40,358 nt of DNA from an uncultured bacterium (GTDB lineage Bacteria > Cyanobacteriota > Vampirovibrionia > Gastranaerophilales > Gastranaerophilaceae), in the NCBI GenBank assembly GCA_902794035.1, contig CADBFN010000017.1, positions 1 to 40,358 of the forward strand. The letters are read 5' to 3'. The first letter of the stretch is position 1; every line of letters begins with the position of its first letter. The position numbers were made by a program, and so were the translations under genes. Positions 30,902 through 39,882 of this stretch are shown one piece after another. A model generated the notes under the pieces. That model searched no databases, was not told the origin of the DNA, and saw only the letters and a program-made list of their open reading frames with translations.

Positions 30902-31381
30902 ATGAAAATTTTAGGTATTGATCCCGGAATGGCAATTGTCGGGTACTGCATATTAAATTATGACGGAAAGAATTTAGAGCTGGAGCATTCTGGTTCTATC
31001 CAAACCCCTAAAGAAAATAAAGAAGGGGAAAGATTAAATGAAATTTTTAAAGACATAAATACTATTATTGAAAAATATAATCCTGATGTTTGTGCAATAG
31101 AAAAATTATTTTTCTTTCGCAATCTCACAACTGTAATGCCCGTTGCCCATGCCAGAGGAGTAATATTACTTGCACTTGCCCAAAAATCAATCCCTGTACA
31201 TGAATATACCCCAATGGAAGTAAAGCAAATTCTTACAGGTTACGGCAGAGCTTCAAAAAAGGATGTCGAACAAATGGTTAAAATCTCACTTGGAGTCGAA
31301 AATTTACCTAAACTTGACGATACGGTAGATTCAATTGCAATCGCAATCTCTTATACAAGAAAAGATGCTATTTTAAAATAA
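30902..31381 (+). CDS. ruvC: Crossover junction endodeoxyribonuclease RuvC
   Basis: Holliday-junction resolvase acting with RuvAB. At 159 residues it is of normal length. Catalytic acidic residues are visible: D7 in LGIDPGMAIVGY, E in CAIEKLFFFRNLTTV, and the pair in LDDTVDSIAIAIS. YTPMEVKQILTGYGRASKKD VEQMV is the DNA-contact region (K and G/R-rich). I chose ATG 30902 over TTG 30887, which overlaps the -10 box. It converges with anmK with only 5 nt between stops and no terminator that I can see. Confidence 0.95.
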   Translation: MKILGIDPGMAIVGYCILNYDGKNLELEHSGSIQTPKENKEGERLNEIFKDINTIIEKYNPDVCAIEKLFFFRNLTTVMPVAHARGVILLALAQKSIPVHEYTPMEVKQILTGYGRASKKDVEQMVKISLGVENLPKLDDTVDSIAIAISYTRKDAILK

Positions 31382-31386
31382 TCACC

Positions 31387-32517
31387 CTAGCATGTAATTT
31401 TACCCATAACAACACGTTTAGCTGCACCTGTACAGCAAGGCAGATTATTTGGAATACCGTAATATGCGCAATAACCAAGCAGGGCAAAAGCCATAACTTC
31501 TTTGAAATTATTTGAAATTCCGTAATCTTCGCATGTTTTTAAATCAATATAGGAAGGCAGGAAAGTTCTTAAAAATTTCATTAACGTTTTATTATACGCA
31601 CCTCCTCCGCATATAACGGCTTCATGTATTCCGACATTTGGATAAATAAATCTTTCATAAGACTCAGCTATTGTTTTTGCCGTAAGAGCCGTAACGGTAG
31701 CGATAATATCTTTCGGATCTTTTGGGGCATATTTCAGGGCATTTTCAATATATTTTGTATTAAAATATTCTCTGCCTGTGGATTTTGGAGGTTCAATGAG
31801 GTAATATTCATCCTGCAAAAGACATTCCAGCCAATTATCAGATACAACACCTTCTGCAGCAATTTGGCCATCTTTGTCATAAGGGAGTGAAAAATATTTA
31901 TTAGCACAATAATCTGTCATAATATTGCCAAGTCCCGTATCAAAGCCAAAAGTGTCATAATCTTCTGATACAACAGTCACATTAGAAATTCCGCCTATAT
32001 TTTGGATTGCAAAATTTTTCTTATACTTGCCTTTAAACCACTTCTCATCGGCAAAGCAAACCAATGGAGCACCCTGACCACCCTGAGCCATATCGGCTTC
32101 TCTGAAATTTGAAACGACCATACATCCTGTTTTCTGAGCAATAACAGAACTTTCTCCGATTTGTAACGTACTTTTTAAAGATATATTATCAATACACTCA
32201 TCAAACGGGTAGTGAAAAATTGTCTGACCATGACTTGATATAAAATCAGGTTTACCAAATTCTCCTGTAAGAATATTTGCAGCATCAGCAAAGCATTCAC
32301 CAATAGCGAAATTCATCTGGCAAATATCAGATACCGTTGCTTCGTTTCTAAAAATCTGAAATATCTTTTCTCTTATATGCGGAGGATATTTGTAATTTAT
32401 ACCTTTAATAAGTTTCACGCTCAAATCAGGATAAACTTCACACAACCCTGCATCGATACAGTCGCAGGAAGTGCCCGACATCAAACCTATAACTCTTTTT
32501 ACATCTAATTCTGTCAT
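31387..32517 (-). CDS. anmK: Anhydro-N-acetylmuramic acid kinase
   Basis: Converts 1,6-anhydro-MurNAc and ATP to MurNAc-6-phosphate in cell-wall recycling. At 376 residues it is of normal length. Visible are VIGLMSGTSCDCIDAGLCEV (ATP loop with the SGTSxD motif), FISSHGQTIFH, LQIGESSVIAQKTG, VSNFREADMAQGGQGAPLV (catalytic Asp), NIGGISNVTV, FDTGLGNIMTDYC and AVICGGGAYNKTLM. I chose ATG 32517; an upstream ATG at 32547 overlaps the promoter (TGC then TATATTATAAT on minus). No murQ or other recycling gene adjoins. Confidence 0.95.
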   Translation of the reverse strand: MTELDVKRVIGLMSGTSCDCIDAGLCEVYPDLSVKLIKGINYKYPPHIREKIFQIFRNEATVSDICQMNFAIGECFADAANILTGEFGKPDFISSHGQTIFHYPFDECIDNISLKSTLQIGESSVIAQKTGCMVVSNFREADMAQGGQGAPLVCFADEKWFKGKYKKNFAIQNIGGISNVTVVSEDYDTFGFDTGLGNIMTDYCANKYFSLPYDKDGQIAAEGVVSDNWLECLLQDEYYLIEPPKSTGREYFNTKYIENALKYAPKDPKDIIATVTALTAKTIAESYERFIYPNVGIHEAVICGGGAYNKTLMKFLRTFLPSYIDLKTCEDYGISNNFKEVMAFALLGYCAYYGIPNNLPCCTGAAKRVVMGKITC

Positions 32518-32574
32518 AATCTTAGTATTAAAATTATAATATAGCAAACGGCTAAAGTCTATTTATTAAGCGAA

Positions 32575-34296
32575 TTAGTGCTGCTTATAAACCTTATCGG
32601 AATATAACTGTATTTGCGGGGTATCAATTTCGAAAGCATGTATTCTGCCAGGACCAAGAACAACAGAAACACTTCCGTCATTTACCTGAAATTTACTTTC
32701 CTGACCATATTTTGGCAACAAATTATTTAATTTTTGGCTGGCTTTTAGTGTAGGGACCTGTACCTTACAAGCTACAGGATGATTTACATCTTTATTTGCC
32801 AATACCAAAACAGTTCTGCCATCTCTGTGACGTGCAAAGGCAATTACCTGATCTTGTTTATCTTTTTCCTTATTTAAAATAATGTATGAACCACGACGCA
32901 TTATATCATCATATTTATCTCTGAATTTGAAACATTCAGTCATAAATTTACCGATTTGAGGATTTTTGCCTCCAGGGCGTCTTGACAGATTGAATATATC
33001 TAATTTACCCTGATGTGCAGTCATTTCATGATTATCAGTCATTGTTACAGGATTATATATGTTTCTGTAATCATATAAATAATCATCTCCTGACTGGAAT
33101 CCATCAACGATATAAGGATTCATCATAGGTAAAGTTGCCTGAAGGCCGGAAGTTAAATTACAATAAACTTCTCCGCCATGGAACATTGGGGAAACATCAT
33201 CATGCGTTGCAAAAGAGCCGATTAAAGATTTGCCTGTATCAACTCTGTATGACATATTCAGATTATCTATGACATAATCATGCAAATCTTTTGCCTTTGA
33301 CCACTCATGGAAAATATGATATTGTCCGTAATATGCGTCAAAACCTGCCCTTAAAGAATCTTCAGGTCTGTCAAACGGCATATTTGCCTGAGGAGAAGCA
33401 TCTTCATATGTGTAAGTTTCAGCTAACCACGCAAATTCAGGATCTCTTTTTCTGGAATATGGTATTATAATATCCCAAAATTCAACAGGCTTAGCTCTTG
33501 CAACATCAGCTCTGATACCATCGACACCTGCATCAATCATCATATCAACAAATTGTCTGTGGTATTCAAGTAATTTTGGATTTAATGTTCTTTTACCTTC
33601 ATCATCCCAAGGCTGAAACATTCTGATATCTTCCCAGCCTTGCGGAGTTTTTGGAATACCGTTTTCAATAGCCATAAGTTCAGGTTTTTCTTTGTACAAA
33701 TTGTAAGATGCACAACTAGGCATATCAATCATAACCTTGATATCACGTTTATGACATTCATCAACAAATGCCTTAAACTGTTCTTTGTCTGAACGCGGAT
33801 CATTTTTATCTATTAACACAGGATCAATTTTCAACAAATCTTCAGGAGAATAAACAGAACCTGCGGTACCCATTGCATTGTCTTTACCGGGTGGATTTAT
33901 AGGTAATATATGTAATGTATTAAAACCCTGAGCCTTTACTTCATCTAATCTTGATATTGCGCCTAAAAATGTTCCGGCTTTTTCTTTACCGTCAATATAT
34001 TCATTACCGTTTTTATCTTCAGCGGTAAAAGTACGAGGCAAAATTGCAAGAATTTTTGCGCTATTTGTAGTAAACAATGTTCTCAGATTATTTTTATAAT
34101 TATGAACCCCTTCTGACGGCTTTGAAACAACTGCAGGAGTATTAATAACAGCCTGTGAGTCAAGATATTGCTGAATCAAATTTGTTGAAGACGGCCCTGA
34201 AAAAGACACACTGCCTGTTAAATTATTTTCCTTTTTACTTAATGACGGAGAATAAACCTTCATAGCTATTAAATTTGTACTAACATTTGATATCAT
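32575..34296 (-). CDS. GH13 (alpha-amylase superfamily) protein with N-terminal SFSG motif
   Basis: A 573-residue protein. After a polar N-terminus of about 80 residues without a signal peptide (VSFSG at 30-34; TNLIQQYLDSQAV at 38-50), a GH13 barrel begins at KILAILPRTFTAEDKNG. Catalytic residues: D264 (GIRADVARA), E293 (WLAETYTYED), D366 (FATHDDVSP). In region I (IDMPSCASYN) the usual His of DxxxNH is missing. An all-beta C-terminal domain (VIAFARHRDGRTVLVLANKD) ends near 560. Substrate unknown: an alpha-glucan hydrolase or transferase. It is coupled by TAATG to the 873-residue gene and is last in the three-gene operon. Confidence 0.85.
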   Translation of the reverse strand: MISNVSTNLIAMKVYSPSLSKKENNLTGSVSFSGPSSTNLIQQYLDSQAVINTPAVVSKPSEGVHNYKNNLRTLFTTNSAKILAILPRTFTAEDKNGNEYIDGKEKAGTFLGAISRLDEVKAQGFNTLHILPINPPGKDNAMGTAGSVYSPEDLLKIDPVLIDKNDPRSDKEQFKAFVDECHKRDIKVMIDMPSCASYNLYKEKPELMAIENGIPKTPQGWEDIRMFQPWDDEGKRTLNPKLLEYHRQFVDMMIDAGVDGIRADVARAKPVEFWDIIIPYSRKRDPEFAWLAETYTYEDASPQANMPFDRPEDSLRAGFDAYYGQYHIFHEWSKAKDLHDYVIDNLNMSYRVDTGKSLIGSFATHDDVSPMFHGGEVYCNLTSGLQATLPMMNPYIVDGFQSGDDYLYDYRNIYNPVTMTDNHEMTAHQGKLDIFNLSRRPGGKNPQIGKFMTECFKFRDKYDDIMRRGSYIILNKEKDKQDQVIAFARHRDGRTVLVLANKDVNHPVACKVQVPTLKASQKLNNLLPKYGQESKFQVNDGSVSVVLGPGRIHAFEIDTPQIQLYSDKVYKQH

Positions 34297-36917
34297 TATT
34301 TATTCTCCTTGACAATTTTGTCTTTTGGCATTCTTCCCATAAAAAACTGGGAAAGAACTGTTATGCCTAACAATGCAGCACCCAGACCGCCAAACATACT
34401 TAACCATGTTTTACTGTTAAATTTTTGTTTGAAAAGTTTTGCAAACATATCATCAGTTGCACTACCTAAAAGATTAAACCTGAATTCCGTTGAGGATTTC
34501 TTCCCGCCTGCAACCTTATGATTTTTCTTGATAAAATATTCATCTCCGCCAAGATAACTCAGCAATTCATTTCTGTATTGTTCAAAATTCTTGTAAAACA
34601 TTGAGTTTTCTATTTTGGATTTTGTTTTAGGACTTAATCTATCACCATACATTAATCTCATAGCTGAATCATAAAAAATTCGGTCATGAGGATTATCAAC
34701 AAGTTGTTCTACACCTTTTTTGCCGTAAAACTCATTGACAACTTTTCCCATTTCTGTTTTTATGTCAGAAAATCTTAATTTTCTCTGCTCATCAGTTAAA
34801 TTATCAGGATTTAACTCAGGATCTCTCAGGAAAAAGAATTTTACCGCATAATCTGAAGATCTGCCACCTAATAATAACTGCTTAGACATTTCAACCATTT
34901 CTTCTCTGACAGAGCGAGGAAAATCAACATGCTTTATAAGTTCACCCTTGGCATTAGTAAAGTTATACTCTTTTACGGAGTCTAAAGTATTATCAGATAC
35001 TCTTTTGAAGAAATCCAATGTATTCAAAAGTCTGTAAAAAGAGCTTTTAACCCCTCTGACTCTGTCCTGAACATATGATAATTGCAAATCTTTCAATGTA
35101 TGTGTATCAATTTCACCTTTTGAACGATCTACATCATAACCTGTAAGTCTTTGAACCGTATATTTTAATTTACGTTCCTTCAATTCTTTTGCAGCTTCAT
35201 CAAAAGTTGTATCGACATAAGTTTTATACGGATTTTTTTCGTCTGCATTATATTTGTCATACTGAGCAAATTCGGTTCTTGATTCAAGGAAATTCAATTT
35301 TTCGATAATTTTATCCATAACTTCACTGTATTTTTCATCATTGGAAGCTATAGTTTCCAATTTGTCACGCAAAAGGGCATTTACTAAATTTGTATCCATT
35401 CTTGTTTTTTTGATTTCACTGTCAGTAATACCAAGAACCTTCAACATATCATCATCTAAAATAGAATTCCATGTATTTGCAAGATATGTTTCCTGAGCCT
35501 GAGCAGATTTCAGATAAGCATATTTATTTAATACTCTTTGTCTTGCGTGGAATGTATTTAATGTTTTATTAATTTCTTTTAAATCTTTTACTGCCTGTTC
35601 AGATAAAACAGAAGACGGATTTGCTCTGAATATTCTGTCTAAGCCACTATTTTCGAATACTTCATCCACAAAGAATCTTAAGCTTTCAGCATTGTTATTT
35701 TCAGGATTTGCCTGTTTAATAATATTAATTTTATCATCAATTGCATCAGCAAAAGCTTTTACATAAGAAGAAAATTCAGTTTCACCATGAATATGCTCGC
35801 CTGAAGCAAATATATTTCTCTTGCCGTCATCAAGCTTTGCTATGACATCATCAGCTCCCGGTATTATTTTATCTAAATCACCGACAGGAATATTTTTTAA
35901 TTGTTCTCTGAAGAAATTACCTAAATCATCAAATGTATTTCTGGTAACATCATAACCTTTTTGTAAAATAATATTTTTCAAATCTCTTGAAATAGCTTTT
36001 GCAGTGATACTATCCATCCCTGATGAAAGAGTTTCACTTATCTGCTTGAATAATTCAGGAGTTACCGTTTTACCCTTATTTGAATCCAACAAAGTTTCTA
36101 AAGCTTTATTTTTATCAGAAAAATCATATTTACCGATTTCTGTGTTAAAATTACTCAAAAGTGCATTTGCTTTTTTATTAATCTGACCATCCTGATAGTT
36201 ATGAATAGGATTTTTGAGTAAATCACATATCAATGCACTCATAATCGGTGTTGCAAAACCTGCTGTCAGCATCCACATTGTATTATTTTGAAGTGCAATT
36301 TTACGCATTTTTTCCTGTATAAAATCGCGGCGATTTTTCATATCTTTAGGAACTCTTAATCTGTCGCCAATTTTATTAATTTCTTCATCTGAATATAAAT
36401 CCCAAGGAATAAATTGGTGATCCTGAAATACCGGTTTTTTAGTACCATAATTATCACGATATTGTTGTCTTATATCAAAACCATGAATTAAATATGCAGG
36501 AAGCTGCAATGCAAGTTTAGGCCAAATATCCATTGCTGCAAAGAATGAAACAAGCCCTACAAATTCCATAACTTTTGATAACGGTGCAGATTTTCTTGAT
36601 AATAAATAAGTTGCAATAGTAAGTCCGCCTAACTTCATCCCCATATCATTCAAATGCCCAAGTTCATTATCATTTGCGGTTCCTTTAACTGAATGAGCCA
36701 ATGCTTTTGCACTATATTTCATATCCTTGAAAAATTCAGAAGGAAGATCGAAAAGAGAATTTCTGACAAGATGCCCATTACTTGGCAAAGGTTTGATAAA
36801 TGTACGATTAGACAACTCTTTATGAACATCAAATGTTTTCTTTACATTATCAGCATGATATTGCTGTACGGCCTGAGAATTATTCTGTAAGTATGACTGG
36901 ATTAAATTAGTTCTCAT
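34296..36917 (-). CDS. Large lineage-specific membrane-associated protein (873 residues)
   Basis: Family not recognised. The N-terminus MRTNLIQSYLQNNSQAVQQY resembles a stretch in the GH13 neighbour. Hydrophobic segments lie near 107-123, 130-152, 222-245 and at the C-terminus (about 843-866, MFGGLGAALLGITVLSQFFM). Between about 250 and 835 lies a long, charged, mostly helical region. The first part shares a pattern with the next gene product: LxLPxxxIxGxD, then WDLYSDEEINKIGDR against WDLYGDPNKKGELNKRYDK, then AxPxM or a similar helix. No signal peptide. TAATG overlaps on both sides mark strict translational coupling. Confidence 0.7.
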   Translation of the reverse strand: MRTNLIQSYLQNNSQAVQQYHADNVKKTFDVHKELSNRTFIKPLPSNGHLVRNSLFDLPSEFFKDMKYSAKALAHSVKGTANDNELGHLNDMGMKLGGLTIATYLLSRKSAPLSKVMEFVGLVSFFAAMDIWPKLALQLPAYLIHGFDIRQQYRDNYGTKKPVFQDHQFIPWDLYSDEEINKIGDRLRVPKDMKNRRDFIQEKMRKIALQNNTMWMLTAGFATPIMSALICDLLKNPIHNYQDGQINKKANALLSNFNTEIGKYDFSDKNKALETLLDSNKGKTVTPELFKQISETLSSGMDSITAKAISRDLKNIILQKGYDVTRNTFDDLGNFFREQLKNIPVGDLDKIIPGADDVIAKLDDGKRNIFASGEHIHGETEFSSYVKAFADAIDDKINIIKQANPENNNAESLRFFVDEVFENSGLDRIFRANPSSVLSEQAVKDLKEINKTLNTFHARQRVLNKYAYLKSAQAQETYLANTWNSILDDDMLKVLGITDSEIKKTRMDTNLVNALLRDKLETIASNDEKYSEVMDKIIEKLNFLESRTEFAQYDKYNADEKNPYKTYVDTTFDEAAKELKERKLKYTVQRLTGYDVDRSKGEIDTHTLKDLQLSYVQDRVRGVKSSFYRLLNTLDFFKRVSDNTLDSVKEYNFTNAKGELIKHVDFPRSVREEMVEMSKQLLLGGRSSDYAVKFFFLRDPELNPDNLTDEQRKLRFSDIKTEMGKVVNEFYGKKGVEQLVDNPHDRIFYDSAMRLMYGDRLSPKTKSKIENSMFYKNFEQYRNELLSYLGGDEYFIKKNHKVAGGKKSSTEFRFNLLGSATDDMFAKLFKQKFNSKTWLSMFGGLGAALLGITVLSQFFMGRMPKDKIVKENK

Positions 36918-37948
36918 TATCCGACCACACTTTCTTTATTTGCATCAAACACATCTTTTTCAGAAACTTTTGATGGTTTATTTTTAATATGAATTGTATT
37001 TAACACTCCAAGTATTGTAGCAGCAGCAGCTAACCCGACAACAGCTTTACCTGAATATTTTTCAAATTTGCCTGTTGCACCTGAAGGAGACCAAAATTCT
37101 TTGGCACTATCAACTAAACTATCTCTAAACACTTTTATGGAATGAGAAAAATCTTTTGTATTCCAGAATTTTCCCGTTGCAACTTTAAAATAGCTTTCCC
37201 ATGGTTTTTGGAACGCAAGTGCAACACCAGCTGCAGCCCATAAATAAGAAGAAATTGTCCTAGCCAGATTAGATTTTACAAGAACTTCTTTATACATTGG
37301 TTTTACGGCCTGATCAGAGTCATTTAAATTAGTCCCTAAGCCGTTACGTTTAGCTATTTTATCATAGCGTTTATTTAATTCGCCTTTTTTATTCGGATCA
37401 CCATATAACAAATCCCAACGGGTAAATTCGACACTTTCGCCAACTTTATGATATTCATAGCTTGTCAAATCAAAATCGTTTTTATTTTCAGGTAACTGAT
37501 GGTTTACCTTAACATACGGCAATTGCGTATCAACACCTGTAATCCATTTTACAGGAAGATTTACAAGAGATTTTGATAATGTTTTAGCCAAAGCATAAAA
37601 TATTACTCCCAAAGCCATTTTATTCCCAAGTTTGTACGCCGCTTTTTGATCAAAGCCCTCAAAATGTTTTGCAGCGGAATTGAAAACAGACATCAACGTC
37701 AAACTTCCGACTATATAGGGAACTGTTCCCATTGTTAAAAATTCATAAAAATCAGAATTTATACTCCCTTTAAGTCCTCTTGCAGGGTAAACGGTAAATG
37801 CTTTGGTAAATTTATCCATCGCAATCCTTGAGCGGGTAACAATATTATTATTCAGCAGAGTATCACTTTTAGGAAGTGATTTTTCCTGCGAATCTGATGC
37901 TTTAAATTGAGTTTTTTTGTCGTCGAAACTACTAACCGGTAAAATCAT
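36917..37948 (-). CDS. Lineage-specific membrane protein, first gene of the GH13 operon
   Basis: A 343-residue protein, family not recognised. The N-terminus MILPVSSFDDKKTQFKASDS carries an SFxG-like element (TQFKA, 13-17). About four hydrophobic segments: near 70-90 (MGTVPYIVGSLTLMSVF), 112-126, 234-250 (YLWAAAGVALAF) and 303-322 (AVVGLAAAATILGVL). Between the second and third is a soluble loop (VDTQLPYVKVNHQLPENKN, then WDLLYGDPNKKGELNK) that resembles the corresponding loop in the 873-residue protein, so the two share ancestry. GGAG stands 6 nt before ATG 37948. Confidence 0.68.
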   Translation of the reverse strand: MILPVSSFDDKKTQFKASDSQEKSLPKSDTLLNNNIVTRSRIAMDKFTKAFTVYPARGLKGSINSDFYEFLTMGTVPYIVGSLTLMSVFNSAAKHFEGFDQKAAYKLGNKMALGVIFYALAKTLSKSLVNLPVKWITGVDTQLPYVKVNHQLPENKNDFDLTSYEYHKVGESVEFTRWDLLYGDPNKKGELNKRYDKIAKRNGLGTNLNDSDQAVKPMYKEVLVKSNLARTISSYLWAAAGVALAFQKPWESYFKVATGKFWNTKDFSHSIKVFRDSLVDSAKEFWSPSGATGKFEKYSGKAVVGLAAAATILGVLNTIHIKNKPSKVSEKDVFDANKESVVG

Positions 37949-38038
37949 GTCAACTCCGCTATACGATATTTAGAATGCGTATCAAGATTAATTTTTGTCA
38001 TTTTATTGAATTAAATTTACAATTTTTAATATTATTTT

Positions 38039-38884
38039 TTAGCTAAAAAAATAGAAAAAAGCCGCAGTAAAAATGCCCACTATGATGCAATACCAGGCAA
38101 ATATATTTAAAGAAAATTTTGAGATAAATTTCATAAAATATTTAATACAAAAATATCCCACAACTGCAGAAACCAATGTTCCCAAAATTATAGCAGCCCA
38201 ATTATAAGTGACAGCCTCCGCAACATCAATTTCGATAAGCGGATAAACCATTGAAGCCCCAAGTATAATCGGAATACTTAACAAAAAAGAATATCTTGCC
38301 GCGCATTCTCTGTTTAATCCTGAAAACAGACCTGTCGCAATAGTCCATCCTGAGCGGGAAAACCCGGGCAGTACAGCCAACCCCTGTGTCAGTCCGATTA
38401 AAATTGACTGTTTTAAATTTGGCATATCTGATTTTTCTGACCTTTTTTTAGACAGATATTCACTATAAAATAAAACAAAACCTGTTAAAATCAAAAGGCA
38501 ACCGACCAAAGCAGGATGATATACCAAATGTTCAGCGACATCATTTACAGGGTATGCCAAAACTATTGTAACAATTGTACCTATAATAATATATAAACCA
38601 AGTTTTGCATCCTTGTCAGAAAAATCTTTATTTATTAAAGCTTTAAACAACGCTTTGCAAATCCGCCATATATCTTTTCTGAAAAATATTATAACAGCAA
38701 TCAATGTCCCCAAATGAAGCATTATATCAAGAAAAATTTCTTCATTAGATTGTTGCGTAATCTCAATATTTTTAAAAACCTTATAAAAATTTGAAGTAAA
38801 AACTAAATGAGCAGAACTCGATATTGGCAGGAATTCACTTAATCCCTGCACTATTCCCATTAAAACTGTCTGTAAAATCGGCAT
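38039..38884 (-). CDS. uppP: Undecaprenyl-diphosphatase
   Basis: Integral membrane phosphatase that recycles undecaprenyl pyrophosphate, the lipid carrier for peptidoglycan and LPS sugars. It has 281 residues and about eight helices. Both active motifs are present: GIVQGLSEFLPISSSAHLVF at the N-terminus and GLTQGLAVLPGFSRSGWTIA (PGxSRSG) in the second half. Start at ATG 38884 with GGAG upstream. A repeat element separates it from queD. Confidence 0.96.
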   Translation of the reverse strand: MPILQTVLMGIVQGLSEFLPISSSAHLVFTSNFYKVFKNIEITQQSNEEIFLDIMLHLGTLIAVIIFFRKDIWRICKALFKALINKDFSDKDAKLGLYIIIGTIVTIVLAYPVNDVAEHLVYHPALVGCLLILTGFVLFYSEYLSKKRSEKSDMPNLKQSILIGLTQGLAVLPGFSRSGWTIATGLFSGLNRECAARYSFLLSIPIILGASMVYPLIEIDVAEAVTYNWAAIILGTLVSAVVGYFCIKYFMKFISKFSLNIFAWYCIIVGIFTAAFFYFFS

Positions 38885-38901
38885 TTATTATCTCCTAATA
38901 A

Positions 38902-38996
38902 GTGAGAAGTGAATCGTGAGAAGTGAATAGTCGATTTCTGTGATTTTACACATTTTATAAATTTTATGGCTGTAAAGAGCTATTCACTATTCACTT
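38902..38996. repeat. Short repeat element between queD and uppP
   Basis: A 13-nt direct repeat GTGAGAAGTGAAT (38902-38914 and 38916-38928) and an inverted pair AAGTGAATAG (38921-38930) / CTATTCACTT (38987-38996). It fills most of the 126-bp gap and could fold in the transcript before uppP. Confidence 0.65.
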
Positions 38997-39010
38997 TTTA
39001 GCATTAACTT

Positions 39011-39373
39011 TTACTCCTCTTCAAAATATGAACAACAAGAAGTTTGAGTTTCCCAAACTGAAATTTTGTGTAACTGAACAATTTTTTCTTTAAGCTTTGA
39101 ATAAATATATAAAGCAATCATTTCACTTGACGGACTTTCACCTTTAAAATCAGGCAATTCATTTATATCTTTATGATCAAGTCCTTCCAAAACGTCGTTC
39201 AGTTCTTTTTTTAATACTTTATAATCAATCAGAATATTACTTTTATCAAGAGCTTCACCTCTAACAAATGCTTCAACCATCCAATTATGACCGTGTTGAT
39301 TTTCGCATGCTCCGTCATAGTTTAACAAATGATGAGCTGCCGAAAAAAAGGCTTGTGTTTTAATCTCGTACAT
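39011..39373 (-). CDS. queD: 6-carboxy-5,6,7,8-tetrahydropterin synthase
   Basis: Converts dihydroneopterin triphosphate to 6-carboxytetrahydropterin, first committed step to queuosine. It has 120 residues. Zinc histidines: FSAAHHLL, and the pair in CENQHGHNW, which also carries the catalytic Cys. DYKVLKKELNDVLEGLDHKD holds the catalytic Asp-His, and PSSEMIALYIY the purine-binding Glu. The C-terminus is ETQTSCCSYFEEE. AGAGGAG lies between the kdsC stop and this start, so the two are co-transcribed. Confidence 0.95.
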   Translation of the reverse strand: MYEIKTQAFFSAAHHLLNYDGACENQHGHNWMVEAFVRGEALDKSNILIDYKVLKKELNDVLEGLDHKDINELPDFKGESPSSEMIALYIYSKLKEKIVQLHKISVWETQTSCCSYFEEE

Positions 39374-39384
39374 ATATTTCTCCT

Positions 39385-39882
39385 CTAACTATTTTCAAAC
39401 TGCGCTTCATAAATCAAATCGCATAATTCTCTGACCGCACCTTTGCCACCGTCTTTTGAAGCAACGAAATTGCAGACATCTTTTACTTTTTTTACAGCAT
39501 CGGCCGGGCAGGCAGCGATTGCAACTTTTTCAAGAATCGGGATATCGGGTTCATCATCGCCCATATAAGACACCTGAGAAAAATCAAGTTCATACTTTTG
39601 CATAATAGCTTCCAAAATAGGAAGTTTATTTTTTACCCCCTGATAAACTTCGCTAAAACGTAAATCAACGGCTCTGCGATCAACGGTTCCGTTTCTTCTC
39701 CCTGTTATTACGGCAGTCAATAAGCCGTTACGAACCATTTTAGCAAGTCCGTGCCCGTCTTTTGCATTAAATGTTTTGTATTCAATACCGTTTTCATCAT
39801 AAGTTATGCTGCCATCAGTCATAACACCATCGACATCAAAAACGAGTAATTTTATATTAGATGCTTTTTGCTTTAAATCCAT
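39385..39882 (-). CDS. kdsC: 3-deoxy-D-manno-octulosonate 8-phosphate phosphatase
   Basis: HAD phosphatase producing free KDO for lipid A/LPS. At 165 residues it is of normal length for KdsC without a cap domain. Motifs: LLVFDVDGVMTDGSI (nucleophile D16, D18), FNAKDGHGLAKMVRNGL, AVITGRR (motif II Thr), LPILEAIMQKY (Lys region), SYMGDDEPDIPIL (motif III/IV) and the KdsC tail DGGKGAVRELCDLIY. Start ATG 39882 with TTTAGGGA upstream. With rfaE2 it indicates an LPS-bearing envelope. Confidence 0.93.
   Translation of the reverse strand: MDLKQKASNIKLLVFDVDGVMTDGSITYDENGIEYKTFNAKDGHGLAKMVRNGLLTAVITGRRNGTVDRRAVDLRFSEVYQGVKNKLPILEAIMQKYELDFSQVSYMGDDEPDIPILEKVAIAACPADAVKKVKDVCNFVASKDGGKGAVRELCDLIYEAQFENS

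Noticed and set aside
31381-31400. Terminator between ruvC and anmK
   Set aside because: The gap is 5 nt and no stem with a T-run is visible; transcripts probably overlap.
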